Assembly: GCA_003222305.1 (NCBI GenBank)
Contig: QHVQ01000026.1
Span: 49,266-96,597 of the forward strand
Reading direction: 5' to 3'
Source: Acidobacteriota bacterium
GTDB taxonomy: Bacteria; Acidobacteriota; Polarisedimenticolia; Gp22-AA2; AA152
Length of the DNA stretch: 47,332 bases
The translations under genes and the position numbers were made by a program. How positions within the stretch are numbered: position 1 is the first letter of the stretch; the number at the start of each line of letters is the position of its first letter. Shown here piece by piece: positions 16,311 through 26,180 of this stretch. A model generated the notes under the pieces. The model ran no database searches. It was not told where the DNA came from and saw only the letters and a list, made by a program, of their open reading frames with translations.

Positions 16311-17561
16311 TTGAAGTTCCAGAAGTTGAATCTACCGACCGAGGGACAGCGGATTACGGTCGAGGAAGGCAAGCTCAAGGTGCCCGCAAATCCCATCATT
16401 CCCTTCATCGAGGGGGACGGCACGGGCCCCGACCTCTGGCTCGCTGCACGGCCGGTCTTTGAGGCCGCTGTGGAAAAAGCGTACGGGGGAAGGCGCCAGG
16501 TGGCCTGGTTCGAAGTCTATGCGGGGGAGAAGGCCCGGGAGCGGTATGGCGAGTGGCTCCCTGGCGACACGCTCGAGGCAGTCAGCGCTTACGTAGTAGC
16601 GATCAAAGGTCCGCTCACGACTCCCATCGGGGGAGGTTATCGCAGCCTTAACGTCTCTCTCCGCCAGCAATTGGACCTCTATGCTTGCATTCGACCGGTG
16701 CGTTACTTTGAGGGAGTTCCATCACCCGTGAAGCGCCCGAAGGATTTAGACGTGGTCATCTTTCGGGAGAATACCGAGGACGTGTACGCTGGGATTGAAT
16801 GGCGCGAAGGGACGGAGAAATGCCGAAAAGTGATCTCTTTTCTCAATCGCGAAATGGGGACTGAGATTCCCGAGGAAGCAGCCATTGGCGTCAAGGTGTC
16901 CAGTGCGAAGGCCAGCAAGTGACTCATCCGCAAGGCCATCCGCTACGCCATAGAGAAATAGAAGGACAGTGTTACCCTGGTGCACAAAGGAAACATCATG
17001 AAGTACACCGAGGGCAGCTTCAAGGATTGGGGCTATCAAGTGGCAAGGGAAGAGTTTCCCGATTACACCCTCCTCGAAGAGGACTTGAAGAGATCGGGTG
17101 CAACCGCGCCACCCCGGAGCAAGGTGCTGATTAAGGACAGGATTGCCGACTCCATGTTTCAACAGCTCCTGATCCGACCCCGGGAATACAGTGTTCTTGC
17201 CACCCAAAACCTGAATGGGGATTACTTGTCGGATGCCGCCGCTGCTCAGGCCGGCGGGCTCGGCATGGCACCTGGTGGAAATATCGGAGATTCAGTCGCC
17301 CTATTCGAAGCCACCCATGGGAGCGCTCCTGGTTACGCCGGGCTGGACAAAGTCAATCCGGGATCCCTGATCCTTTCAGGAGCCATGATGTTCGAGTATC
17401 TAGGATGGCTGGAAGTGACAGACCTGATCGTGGAGGGAGTCCGCCGGGCCATCCAGAAGGGGCGTGTCACTTATGACCTTGCGCGACAGATGGAAGGGGC
17501 CACCGAAGTGAAGTGCTCCGAGTTCGGTCATTCCATTGCAAACGAGATACGGGAGCTCTGA
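16311..17561 (+). pseudogene. icd: NADP-type isocitrate dehydrogenase interrupted by two in-frame stops
   Basis: Isocitrate dehydrogenase converts isocitrate to 2-oxoglutarate in the TCA cycle. From TTG 16311 (GGAGG 10 nt upstream) the frame is continuous in homology to 17561, 416 codons, the length of E. coli Icd. Intact landmarks are [90 protein letters not shown] and [11 protein letters not shown]. Yet TGA (16920-16922) and TAG (16959-16961) interrupt the same frame, with LIRKAIRYAIEK between them and no frameshift. By comparison with family members the TGA replaces an Arg (CGA to TGA). The TAG could derive from CAG, AAG or GAG. A second fragment could start at GTG 16980, but without a well-placed ribosome site. 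Options are a very recent pseudogene, stop readthrough or an assembly/strain artefact. Confidence 0.85.
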
Positions 17562-18530
<969 letters not shown>

Positions 18531-18533
18531 CTT

Positions 18534-20066
18534 TCAGTGTGCGGGCGCACCACCCCCAGAGGACGGCTTGCTCTCGCCCGACGAAACTCGGAAATCGCTT
18601 TCTACGAGAGCCGAGCAGACTCGATCCATAAGTCGCTTGATGGTCTCGGTTCCGCACCGATAGTCGTTCATGAGAATTGCAAACGCGAAGGTTTCATCTC
18701 TTTCATTCACTGCGTAGCCTGAGAGGCTCGTCACCCCGGAAATCTTACCCGTTTTTGCCCGCACCTTTCTGAGGAGATCCTCATTTCGGAATCGACGCTG
18801 AAGTGTTCCGTCTACTCCCGCGATGGGAAGCGACGCGAGGAATTCTGGCCAGAGCTCAAAGTCCTCATTCATGGCCTTTAAAGTTTGTACCAAGGCCCGC
18901 GCGGTGACCCGATTCTCATGGGAAAGGCCGGAGCCGTCCGCCAAGGCGATTCCCTCGGCGGAAACCCCGATTCGGGTAAGGTATTCGCGGAGTACCTCAA
19001 GTCCTTTGGCAGTGGATCCGGGAATTCCCACAAACTGAGCACCCAACGTCTTGAGCAGTGTTTCGGCGATGAAGTTGTTGCTGTTCTTGTTCATGTCCCG
19101 CACGATGGCGGCCAGGGGCTTGGACTCGAAGCGGAAAAGCTCAACAGCGTCCTCGGGAATGGCGGCACGCCGGGGCTTCCCTCGCACGACAATCCCCTGG
19201 CGGGCCGCCAGCTCCTGAAACGCCGCGAGGGCGTACAAGGCAGGCTCCTCCACTCCTTTAGTCACTTCAGTGGGCGCGCTCCCCAGCCGAATGGATCCCG
19301 AGACATTGATGGTGTTCATCCCCTGCTGGAACCCTCGCCCCACCACCAATCCGCCGCGCGCAGAGGTGGTGACGGACCGGTTGTTCACTCTGAAATAGCC
19401 TGGCAGGGGAATCAGTTCCACGAAGGGACGGGATCCGACCGTGGGACCCGGTCGCACCCGAATGGTGACCACGTCGTAATTGAAAGAAAGGGCTCCCACC
19501 GGGGCGCTGACCCAGGAATCCTCCGGAACGGTCCGCGGCCAGACAAGAGGGCGCTCGACCGGGTCGAAGTAGGTGTCGTCGGCCACCAGATCACCGCGGA
19601 TCTCGCGCAGCCCTTGACGGGAGAGCTCCTGTACCATGAGCCACCAGAATTCGCCCACCAGATCCGGGGCGCCGAATCCCTTGATGTAAAGATCGCCATC
19701 TAGAATGCCCTGGCGCACCGGCTGAGTAGAATAGAAGATGGTGGGAAAGACATAATCCGGCTTGAGCAGCGCCAGGGCAGCGGCGGAAGTAAACAACTTT
19801 TGGTTCGAGGCGGGCTTGAGCGGAATGTCGGGATTCTTCGAGAAGATCTCTGAGCCATCCTTCAGAGCCACGACCTGGACGCCAGTCTTTGCCAATTCCA
19901 GGCAGCCTGAGTTCAACACCGCTCGAATCCGTGCCTCCAGGTCACGAGGGGTGTCCGCCAGCGTCGGAGCGGACGAGGCCCCGTGTACCGAGTTCTGCAA
20001 GAGCATCGGGAGGAGCGCGGAAAGGGTGAGGACCGTGCGCCGCAATCCCTGAGAGTTGCGAACCAT
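18534..20066 (-). CDS. dacB: D-alanyl-D-alanine carboxypeptidase/endopeptidase, PBP4 (DacB) type
   Basis: Periplasmic penicillin-binding protein that trims peptidoglycan stem peptides or cross-links. The 510-residue protein has a signal peptide (residues about 1-30), the SxxK box at S87-N-Q-K90, the SxN motif in NKNSNNFIAETLLKTLG, and the KTG box in RAKTGKISGVTSLSGY. The large inserted domain between the first two motifs (DDTYFDPVERPLVWP and following) is typical of class C PBP4. The tail is Ser/Gly-rich. A TTGACC-TAGCCT promoter lies very close to the ATG. Confidence 0.93.
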   Translation of the reverse strand: MVRNSQGLRRTVLTLSALLPMLLQNSVHGASSAPTLADTPRDLEARIRAVLNSGCLELAKTGVQVVALKDGSEIFSKNPDIPLKPASNQKLFTSAAALALLKPDYVFPTIFYSTQPVRQGILDGDLYIKGFGAPDLVGEFWWLMVQELSRQGLREIRGDLVADDTYFDPVERPLVWPRTVPEDSWVSAPVGALSFNYDVVTIRVRPGPTVGSRPFVELIPLPGYFRVNNRSVTTSARGGLVVGRGFQQGMNTINVSGSIRLGSAPTEVTKGVEEPALYALAAFQELAARQGIVVRGKPRRAAIPEDAVELFRFESKPLAAIVRDMNKNSNNFIAETLLKTLGAQFVGIPGSTAKGLEVLREYLTRIGVSAEGIALADGSGLSHENRVTARALVQTLKAMNEDFELWPEFLASLPIAGVDGTLQRRFRNEDLLRKVRAKTGKISGVTSLSGYAVNERDETFAFAILMNDYRCGTETIKRLMDRVCSALVESDFRVSSGESKPSSGGGAPAH

Positions 20067-20075
20067 GACTTGCGA

Positions 20076-20104
20076 AGGCTAGCAGACCTTCGGTTGTGGG
20101 TCAA
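20076..20104 (-). promoter_or_regulatory. possible dacB promoter
   Basis: On the minus strand TTGACC (20104-20099) and TAGCCT (20081-20076) are 17 bases apart. The -10 ends only 9 bases from the dacB ATG, so the transcript would be nearly leaderless. The CGAAGG/CCTTCG inverted repeat (20073-20078 and 20087-20092) overlaps the -10. Confidence 0.35.
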
Positions 20105-20111
20105 AACGGCG

Positions 20112-20127
20112 CATTCCACGCGGAATG
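20112..20127. repeat. inverted repeat in the dacB-sucC intergenic region
   Basis: CATTCC-ACGC-GGAATG is a perfect 6-bp inverted repeat with a 4-base centre. It lies between the divergent dacB and sucC promoters, followed by a looser GGAATGGGCCGTTCC copy. This fits a small dimeric regulator site, but no regulator is suggested by the sequence. Confidence 0.4.
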
Positions 20128-20161
20128 GGCCGTTCCAAGCAGGAGTCAATCCAGGGTAAGT

Positions 20162-20191
20162 TTGACATCTCATCCGAGCGTGTGCTATACA
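20162..20191 (+). promoter_or_regulatory. sucC-sucD-ndk-msbA operon promoter
   Basis: A perfect TTGACA (20162-20167) is followed after 18 bases by TATACA (20186-20191). The predicted leader to the GTG at 20255 is about 57 nt and contains GAGG 6 nt before the start. Confidence 0.6.
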
Positions 20192-20254
20192 CCCGCGGAT
20201 TTCACGAGAAGAACGATCCGATCTCCACTCCCCGGCATCCCCCCGAGGTAAGCG

Positions 20255-21421
20255 GTGAAAATTCACGAATATCAGGCCAAGGCCATTCTCCGGCGCTTTG
20301 GCGTCGCCGTCCCGCGAGGAGAGGTCTGCTTTTCGCCGAGGGAGGCATCGGAAGCGGCCTCACGCCTCGGGGCCTCCCCCTGCGTAGTGAAAGCCCAGAT
20401 CCACGCGGGTGGCCGCGGCAAGGGAGGAGGCGTCAAGCTGGCCCGATCGGTAACCGAGGTAGAGGCGCTGGCCCGACAGATCATTGGAATGACCCTGGTG
20501 ACGCCTCAAACGGGCCCTGCAGGGCGGAGGGTCCGGCGGATCTTGGTGGAAGAAGGGCTCGACATCGCCAGGGAGATGTACCTGGGAGTGATCATCGATC
20601 GGGTGCAAGGAATGCCTATGATCATAGCCTCCGTGGAGGGAGGAATGGACATTGAGGAAGTGGCCCGCCGGTCACCCGAACGAATTCTTCGTGCGCCCAT
20701 CCGGCCGGGCTTAGGATTCCGCCCCTTCCAGGCGCGGAAGCTCGCGTACGGTCTGGGACTCGAGGGAGCCACCGACCTGGCCGCCAGGCTGATGTTGGCA
20801 CTGGCGGAGGCCTTCGAGAAGACCGATGCAACTCTCTTCGAGATCAATCCCATGGTGGTGACCCATTCAGGGGGACTTTTCGCTCTGGACGCCAAGATGG
20901 ATTTCGACGACAACGCCCTCTTTCGGCATCCGGAAATCCGCGAACTGAGGGACCAGGATGAGGAGGAACCGCTGGAAGTGGAGGCCTCCAGCTTCGGCCT
21001 CAGCTACATCAAGCTCCATGGCGACGTGGGGTGCATGGTGAACGGCGCTGGCCTCGCCATGGCTACCATGGACATGATTCAGCTGGCGGGAGGGACTCCC
21101 GCCAATTTTCTGGACGTGGGGGGAGGCGCAAGCACCGACCAGGTCTCCAATGCCTTGCGGATTCTCCTCTCAGACCCCAGCGTGAAGGCCGTGCTGATCA
21201 ACATATTTGGCGGGATCATGCGCTGCGACGTGGTGGCCCAAGGAGTGGTGGACTCCGCCTTCAGAATGGGCGTCAAAGTTCCGATGGTGGTGAGGCTCGA
21301 GGGGACCAATGTTGAGGAGGGTCGAGGCATCCTCCTGGGCTCGGGCCTCAATTTCACGGTGGCCGATGGAATGCAGGATGCGGCCCGCAAAGTCGTGGCT
21401 CTCGCAAAGGGTTCAGCGTGA
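20255..21421 (+). CDS. sucC: succinyl-CoA synthetase beta subunit
   Basis: Nucleotide-binding subunit of the TCA-cycle enzyme that makes ATP/GTP from succinyl-CoA. The 388-residue protein starts [16 protein letters not shown]. The ATP-grasp domain has [18 protein letters not shown] and [13 protein letters not shown]. The C-terminal CoA-ligase domain has [27 protein letters not shown] and [16 protein letters not shown]. The start is GTG. The stop overlaps the sucD start as GTGA. Confidence 0.96.
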   Translation: MKIHEYQAKAILRRFGVAVPRGEVCFSPREASEAASRLGASPCVVKAQIHAGGRGKGGGVKLARSVTEVEALARQIIGMTLVTPQTGPAGRRVRRILVEEGLDIAREMYLGVIIDRVQGMPMIIASVEGGMDIEEVARRSPERILRAPIRPGLGFRPFQARKLAYGLGLEGATDLAARLMLALAEAFEKTDATLFEINPMVVTHSGGLFALDAKMDFDDNALFRHPEIRELRDQDEEEPLEVEASSFGLSYIKLHGDVGCMVNGAGLAMATMDMIQLAGGTPANFLDVGGGASTDQVSNALRILLSDPSVKAVLINIFGGIMRCDVVAQGVVDSAFRMGVKVPMVVRLEGTNVEEGRGILLGSGLNFTVADGMQDAARKVVALAKGSA

Positions 21422-22299
21422 GCGTCCTTGTGGATCGCAATACCCGCCTCCTGGTGCAGGGAATCACCGGAAGAGAAGGTAGCTTTCACACCCAGCAGTG
21501 CGCAGTCTACGGCACGAAGGTGGTGGCCGGGGTGACACCTGGAAAAGGCGGAACCACCCACGAGGGCATCGTGGTCTTCAACACAGTCGCCGAAGCGGTG
21601 GCGGAGACGGGCGCCAACACGTCGATGATCTTCGTCCCGCCTCCCTTCGCTGCCGACGCGATCATGGAGGCCGCCGACGCCGAGGTGCCCTTGGTGGTGT
21701 GTATCACCGAGGGTATTCCAACTCTGGACATGGTTCGCGTCAAGGAGTTTCTGCAGCGAGGGCGCACCCGGCTCATTGGCCCCAATTGCCCTGGGGTCAT
21801 CACTCCAGGAGAGTGCAAGGTGGGGATCATGCCCGGGGCCATCCACCGAACGGGAGAAGTGGGAGTCATCTCCCGCAGCGGCACTCTGACCTACGAGGCT
21901 GTAGCGCAACTCACCGCCCGTGGCATCGGGCAGAGCACCTGCATCGGAATCGGGGGCGATCCCATCATCGGCACGAGCTTCGTCGACGCCCTGAGCCTCT
22001 TCAGGGAGGATTCCAGGACCCGGGGCATTGTTCTCATCGGCGAGATCGGCGGCAGTGCGGAGGAAGCGGCTGCTGTCTACGCCCGCGAGAATCTTCGGAT
22101 CCCCGTGGTGGCGTATATCGCCGGTCGCACCGCGCCGCCTGGAAGGCGCATGGGGCATGCGGGGGCCATCGTCTCAGGCGGCACCGGTACCGCAGCTGAA
22201 AAGGGGGAGGCGCTCCGGCTTGCCGGCGTCCATGTGGTGGAGAACCCTGCTGGTATAGGCCAGGCCATGGCCGAGGCCTTGGCAGGGCCCTCGCGGTAG
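21418..22299 (+). CDS. sucD: succinyl-CoA synthetase alpha subunit
   Basis: CoA-binding and phosphohistidine-carrying subunit partnered with SucC. The 293-residue protein has [17 protein letters not shown], then [47 protein letters not shown] and [14 protein letters not shown]. The phosphorylated His lies in [15 protein letters not shown]. It is followed 24 bases later by ndk in the same direction. Confidence 0.96.
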   Translation: MSVLVDRNTRLLVQGITGREGSFHTQQCAVYGTKVVAGVTPGKGGTTHEGIVVFNTVAEAVAETGANTSMIFVPPPFAADAIMEAADAEVPLVVCITEGIPTLDMVRVKEFLQRGRTRLIGPNCPGVITPGECKVGIMPGAIHRTGEVGVISRSGTLTYEAVAQLTARGIGQSTCIGIGGDPIIGTSFVDALSLFREDSRTRGIVLIGEIGGSAEEAAAVYARENLRIPVVAYIAGRTAPPGRRMGHAGAIVSGGTGTAAEKGEALRLAGVHVVENPAGIGQAMAEALAGPSR

Positions 22300-22323
22300 C
22301 CTCATCACGCGAAAGGAGACTAG

Positions 22324-22743
22324 ATGGAACGCACGCTGACCATCGTCAAACCTGACGGGGTGGCAGCCAACCTCATAGGAGAGATAGTCCGACGGTTGGA
22401 GGGGCAGGGCCTGCGGCCTGTGGCCATGAAGATGTTGCGTCTCTCCCACGAGCAGGCGGCCAATTTCTACTATGCCCACCGGGACAAAGAATTCTTCGAG
22501 GGCCTCATGAAGTTCATGACCTCGGGCCCTGTGGTCGTTTTGGCGCTCGAAGGTGAGGGTGCCATCACCAAACTCAGGGAGATCATGGGTGCCACGGATC
22601 CCGCCAAGGCGTCACCGGGCACGCTTCGAAGGGATTTCGCTTCCTCCATTGAAAAGAACATCATCCACGGCTCTGATTCACCTTCCTCGGCGGCGTTCGA
22701 GATCGGCTACTTCTTCAATTCCCTCGAGGTCTGCCGGCGCTGA
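22324..22743 (+). CDS. ndk: nucleoside diphosphate kinase
   Basis: Transfers the terminal phosphate between nucleoside triphosphates and diphosphates. The 139-residue protein matches the family throughout: ERTLTIVKPDGVA, HRDKEFFEGLMKFMTSGPVV, GATDPAKASPGTLRRDFA and the catalytic His in NIIHGSDSPSSAAFEIGYFF. AAAGGAG lies 6 nt before the ATG. Placement after sucCD agrees with the known association of Ndk with succinyl-CoA synthetase. Confidence 0.96.
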   Translation: MERTLTIVKPDGVAANLIGEIVRRLEGQGLRPVAMKMLRLSHEQAANFYYAHRDKEFFEGLMKFMTSGPVVVLALEGEGAITKLREIMGATDPAKASPGTLRRDFASSIEKNIIHGSDSPSSAAFEIGYFFNSLEVCRR

Positions 22744-22753
22744 GCCAGTCGCG

Positions 22754-24628
22754 ATGCAGGATTTCCTCCGCCTCCTCCGCTACGCGAGCCCCTACCTGGG
22801 GAAACTGCTGGTGGCGCTTGTCTGTGCCGCTCTTGCGTCGCTAATGATCCTCGCGCTGGCGAGCCTAGTCCCCCCTCTGGTCAACGACGTCCTCGCCTCA
22901 GCCCAGCCGCATACGCTCCAAGACGGGAGAGCGCACCCGGTAAGCGACAAGTTCAACGTGCTCGATTATTCCAACAAGCTACTTGGAGAGGGTTGGATTG
23001 CCCGCTACTCTTCCCTGGGCCAAAAGCTGGTAGCGAAGGGAAGGAGCACTACCTTTCTGACCATCGCCGCCCTCGTTCTGATCCTCTATCTCGTGAAAGG
23101 GATCCTGACTTACTTCAGCACTTACTACGTTCGGGCCGTCGGCCTCCAGGTGATCCTCGATCTGAGGCGGCATCTCTACGATCGAATCCAGCGGCAAAGT
23201 CCTGCCTTCTTCTCGAGTCATCCCACAGGGCTCCTCATCTCCAGGCTGACTTCAGACATTGCGCGCATGCAGCGGACCGTCTCGGGAGATTTGGCCGACG
23301 TTTTTCGGCTCTCGTTTATTATCGTGGGCCAGGTTCTCTGGGTCTTTTACCTTTATCCCAGACTTTCCGCCGTCTGCTTGGTCATCCTCCCGCTGGTCCT
23401 CTATCCCATCGTCCGGTTTGGGAAACGCCTGAAGATCACCAGCCGGACCAGTCAGGAAAAGATGGCCGACGTCACCAACATCCTTAAGGAGACCATTACG
23501 GGCAACCGGATTGTGAAGGGTTTTGGCATGGAGGAGTACGAGGTTCATCGGTTTACCGATGCGCTGAAGAAAGTCCAGCGGCAGGAACTGCGAGGAGCGA
23601 GGTTGGTCTCCCTCTCCCCGCCGATCATGGAGATGGTCGGGGCCTTGGCCGCCGCCCTCCTGATCGGTTACGGCGGATATCAAATCTCGCGAGGAGCAGT
23701 AAACGCGGGGGAATTCTCCAGCTTTCTCTTCTCCCTGGCATGGCTCTACGCATCGGTCAAGAACCTGGCCAAGATCAACAATGACTTCCAGCAATCCATG
23801 GCCGCCACCCGACGAGTCTTCGAGATGATGGACGCCGATGTGGACGTGAAAGAGAAGCCGGGCGCCCCCCTCCTGCCTCCCTTCCGAGAAATCATCGAAT
23901 TCAAGGACGTGGCATTCCGTTACAATGTCACACGGGTTCTGGAGGGAGTGAATCTGACGGTGCGATGCGGGCAGATCGTGGCCATCGTGGGAGGAAGCGG
24001 GGCAGGAAAGACCACCCTGGTCAATCTGCTGCCGCGCTTCTACGATGTTACCGAGGGTGTCGTTACCATCGATGGCAGGGATATCCGGGGTGTGACGCTA
24101 GTATCCTTGCGCGCGCAGATCGCACTCGTCACCCAGGAAATTCTGCTGTTCGACGACACGGTAAGAAACAACATCGCTTACGGACGCCAGGACGTACCCT
24201 TGACGGAAGTAGAGGCAGCGGCCCGAACCGCCTTCGCGCACGACTTTATCCTTCGCCTGCCCCTTGCCTACGACACGCGCTTGGGAGAAGCAGGGCACCT
24301 CCTTTCGGTGGGAGAACGTCAGAGGATTTCCATCGCGCGCGCTCTCCTCAAGAACTCTCCCATCCTAATCCTCGACGAGGCCACCTCCGCCCTCGACACC
24401 GAATCAGAGGCCATGGTGCAGAAGGCCCTCAATAATCTCATGCGCGGCCGAACCGTCTTTGTGATCGCGCACCGTCTCTCCACGGTGCGCAATGCCGACT
24501 TGATTATGGTGCTAGAAGGCGGGCGGATCGTGGAGCAGGGAAACCATGAGGCTCTGCTGGAGAGGCGCGGCGCATACGCACGACTCTACGAGCTCCAGTT
24601 CCGGGAGGGTACCGGGACCCACGGATGA
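22754..24628 (+). CDS. msbA: MsbA-type lipid A/phospholipid ABC exporter
   Basis: Half-transporter that flips lipid A-core across the inner membrane. The ATG at 22754 is 10 bases after ndk; an open frame extends upstream through ndk but is not coding. The first 330 residues carry six membrane helices with FFSSHPTGLLISRLTSDIARMQ and VTNILKETITGNRIVKGFGM. The nucleotide domain has Walker A VGGSGAGKTTLVNLLP, the Q-loop IALVTQEILLFDDTV, Walker B ILILDEATSALD and the H-loop IAHRLSTV. The signature reads LLSVGERQRISIARALL, where LSGGQ is usual. Alternative: another lipid exporter of the same subfamily. Confidence 0.9.
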   Translation: MQDFLRLLRYASPYLGKLLVALVCAALASLMILALASLVPPLVNDVLASAQPHTLQDGRAHPVSDKFNVLDYSNKLLGEGWIARYSSLGQKLVAKGRSTTFLTIAALVLILYLVKGILTYFSTYYVRAVGLQVILDLRRHLYDRIQRQSPAFFSSHPTGLLISRLTSDIARMQRTVSGDLADVFRLSFIIVGQVLWVFYLYPRLSAVCLVILPLVLYPIVRFGKRLKITSRTSQEKMADVTNILKETITGNRIVKGFGMEEYEVHRFTDALKKVQRQELRGARLVSLSPPIMEMVGALAAALLIGYGGYQISRGAVNAGEFSSFLFSLAWLYASVKNLAKINNDFQQSMAATRRVFEMMDADVDVKEKPGAPLLPPFREIIEFKDVAFRYNVTRVLEGVNLTVRCGQIVAIVGGSGAGKTTLVNLLPRFYDVTEGVVTIDGRDIRGVTLVSLRAQIALVTQEILLFDDTVRNNIAYGRQDVPLTEVEAAARTAFAHDFILRLPLAYDTRLGEAGHLLSVGERQRISIARALLKNSPILILDEATSALDTESEAMVQKALNNLMRGRTVFVIAHRLSTVRNADLIMVLEGGRIVEQGNHEALLERRGAYARLYELQFREGTGTHG

Positions 24629-26180
24629 GCCCCGAACGCCGAGTTCTTCTCATTCTCCTCGTCGCCTGCCTGTTTCTCTTCGTTTTTCAGCTTGGAAACC
24701 ACGACCTCTGGGACCCCGACGAACCGCGCTACGGCGGCATCACACGGGCCATGCTGAGGTCCGGAGATTGGATCCGTCTCACCGACAACGGCGAAAACTA
24801 CATCCAGAAGCCACCCCTGTTCTTCTGGATTCTCCGTCGAGTATCGCGGCGCTGCTATGCGTGCTCTGTGTTTATCGTTTCGGCAGGCGACTTTTCGGCT
24901 TCCGCGTGGGATGGCTGGCGGCCTGGGGGCTGGCCACGACGCAGCGATTTTTCGTCGAGGCACGCTGGGTCCACATGGACACGCTCCTAACTCTCTTCAT
25001 CCTGCTGTCCATGGAGAGTGCGCACCGGGCGCTGGAAGGGGAAAAGCGCGAGTGGGTGTGGATGTATCTCTGGATGGCCCTGGGCTGTTTGACCAAAGGG
25101 CCGCTAGCAATGGCCATCCCCGTCGCCGCGTTGCTAGTCTACCTGGGCAGCTGCCGGGAAATGGTGCGCCTGAAGGAATGCGGCGGGTGGTGGGGTTTGC
25201 CTCTGGCTGTGGCTCCCACGGCGGCTTGGCTATTCGTCAATGCGCACCTCAGCGGCTTCGATCCCGCCGAGGTCCTTCGTGAGCAGATTTTGCAGCGCTT
25301 CCAGGAGGGTCTGCATCATCCGCGCCCATTTTTCTACTACTTCTACTCCCTTCCCGTGGAGTTCCTTCCCTGGACCCTTTTCCTGCCGGGCACAGTCCGC
25401 TTTACGTTCCCTTCCTCGGGGGGAAAGGACCGTAGAAGTCTTCTCTTCTTCTACGGATGGGTGATAGGAGGGTTTGCGCTCCTCAGCCTTGTGGCCGAGA
25501 AGCGTCCTTCGTATCTTCTGTCGATTTTCCCAGCGCTTGCGCTGCTCGTAGGAGTTTTTCTGGACTCATTCTTGACCCGCTACGATGCGGCACCCCTCAA
25601 GCGCTGGATGGAATGGCCACTGGCGCTGGCGGGGGCGGTCTGCCTGGCTGCGACAGGGCTTCTCGCACGATGGGGACGATACCATCGGGGGTTCGCACAC
25701 CGGCTGGTACCCCTGGGCCTCTTCTTGGTTCTGGTCTTCTCAGGCACGCTGTGGGCGTTGCGGAAGAGACACCGGGGAGCCGGGATAATCATCCTCCTGA
25801 CCGGAATCTTCGCCGGGTACCTTTGGGTCGTCGCTGCAATGCTCCCATGGCTGAACCCTTACAAATCGGCCCGACCATTCTGTGAGCGCGTCCTCTCGCG
25901 AATTGGCCTGTCGCCGCTGGGAATCTATGAAGACAATCATCCGGGTGTAGCCTACTATTGCCACCGCAGCCTCAAATTGCTGCGCGGTCCCGACGAGCTG
26001 CGAGAATTTCTTCAGGGTCCGACACCAGGCTATTGTGTGATTCGTGAGGAGGAGCTCCGTGAATTGGAAGGGCAGTGTCCGCTCAGGAGTCTCGAAGAAT
26101 ATTCGGTAGGACACCGAAAGTTGGTTTTGGTGAGCGGCGGGCCTGGTAACAGGAATCACCCAGACGGTCCGCCGCCATAG
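24625..26180 (+). pseudogene. ArnT/PMT-type membrane glycosyltransferase broken by internal deletion and frameshift
   Basis: GT83/GT39-like enzymes use a polyprenyl-phosphate sugar to modify lipid A or protein at the outer face of the inner membrane. The first 68 codons are normal: one membrane helix, then DPDEPRYGGITRAMLRSGDWI and YIQKPPLFFW. At about 24829-24834 the homologous frame switches by one and resumes as SPSSIAALLCVLCVYRFGRRLFG, continuing to 26180 with about ten further helices. Comparison with the family suggests about 20 residues are missing at the junction (the segment after KPPLFFW up to RLPS), so the lesion is a deletion and not a simple indel. The start overlaps the msbA stop as ATGA. 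The 3' end overlaps the convergent GT4 gene by 25 bases. Confidence 0.8.

Noticed and set aside
16920-16922. Selenocysteine insertion at the icd TGA
   Set aside because: The family has Arg at this position, no selenocysteine is known in icd, and a TAG follows 39 bases later that selenocysteine insertion could not explain.
16920-16961. Genome-wide reassignment of TGA or TAG
   Set aside because: Both codons serve as normal ends of many genes in the window, including TGA in the four-base overlaps and TAG at the Kdo-kinase-like and PASTA gene ends.
21079-22158. 359-codon minus-strand frame opposite sucC/sucD
   Set aside because: It is the shadow of two unambiguous genes and has no recognisable motif or ribosome site.
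24829-24834. Programmed frameshift in the PMT-like gene
   Set aside because: There is no slippery heptamer, and conserved residues are missing at the junction; a frameshift alone would not remove sequence.
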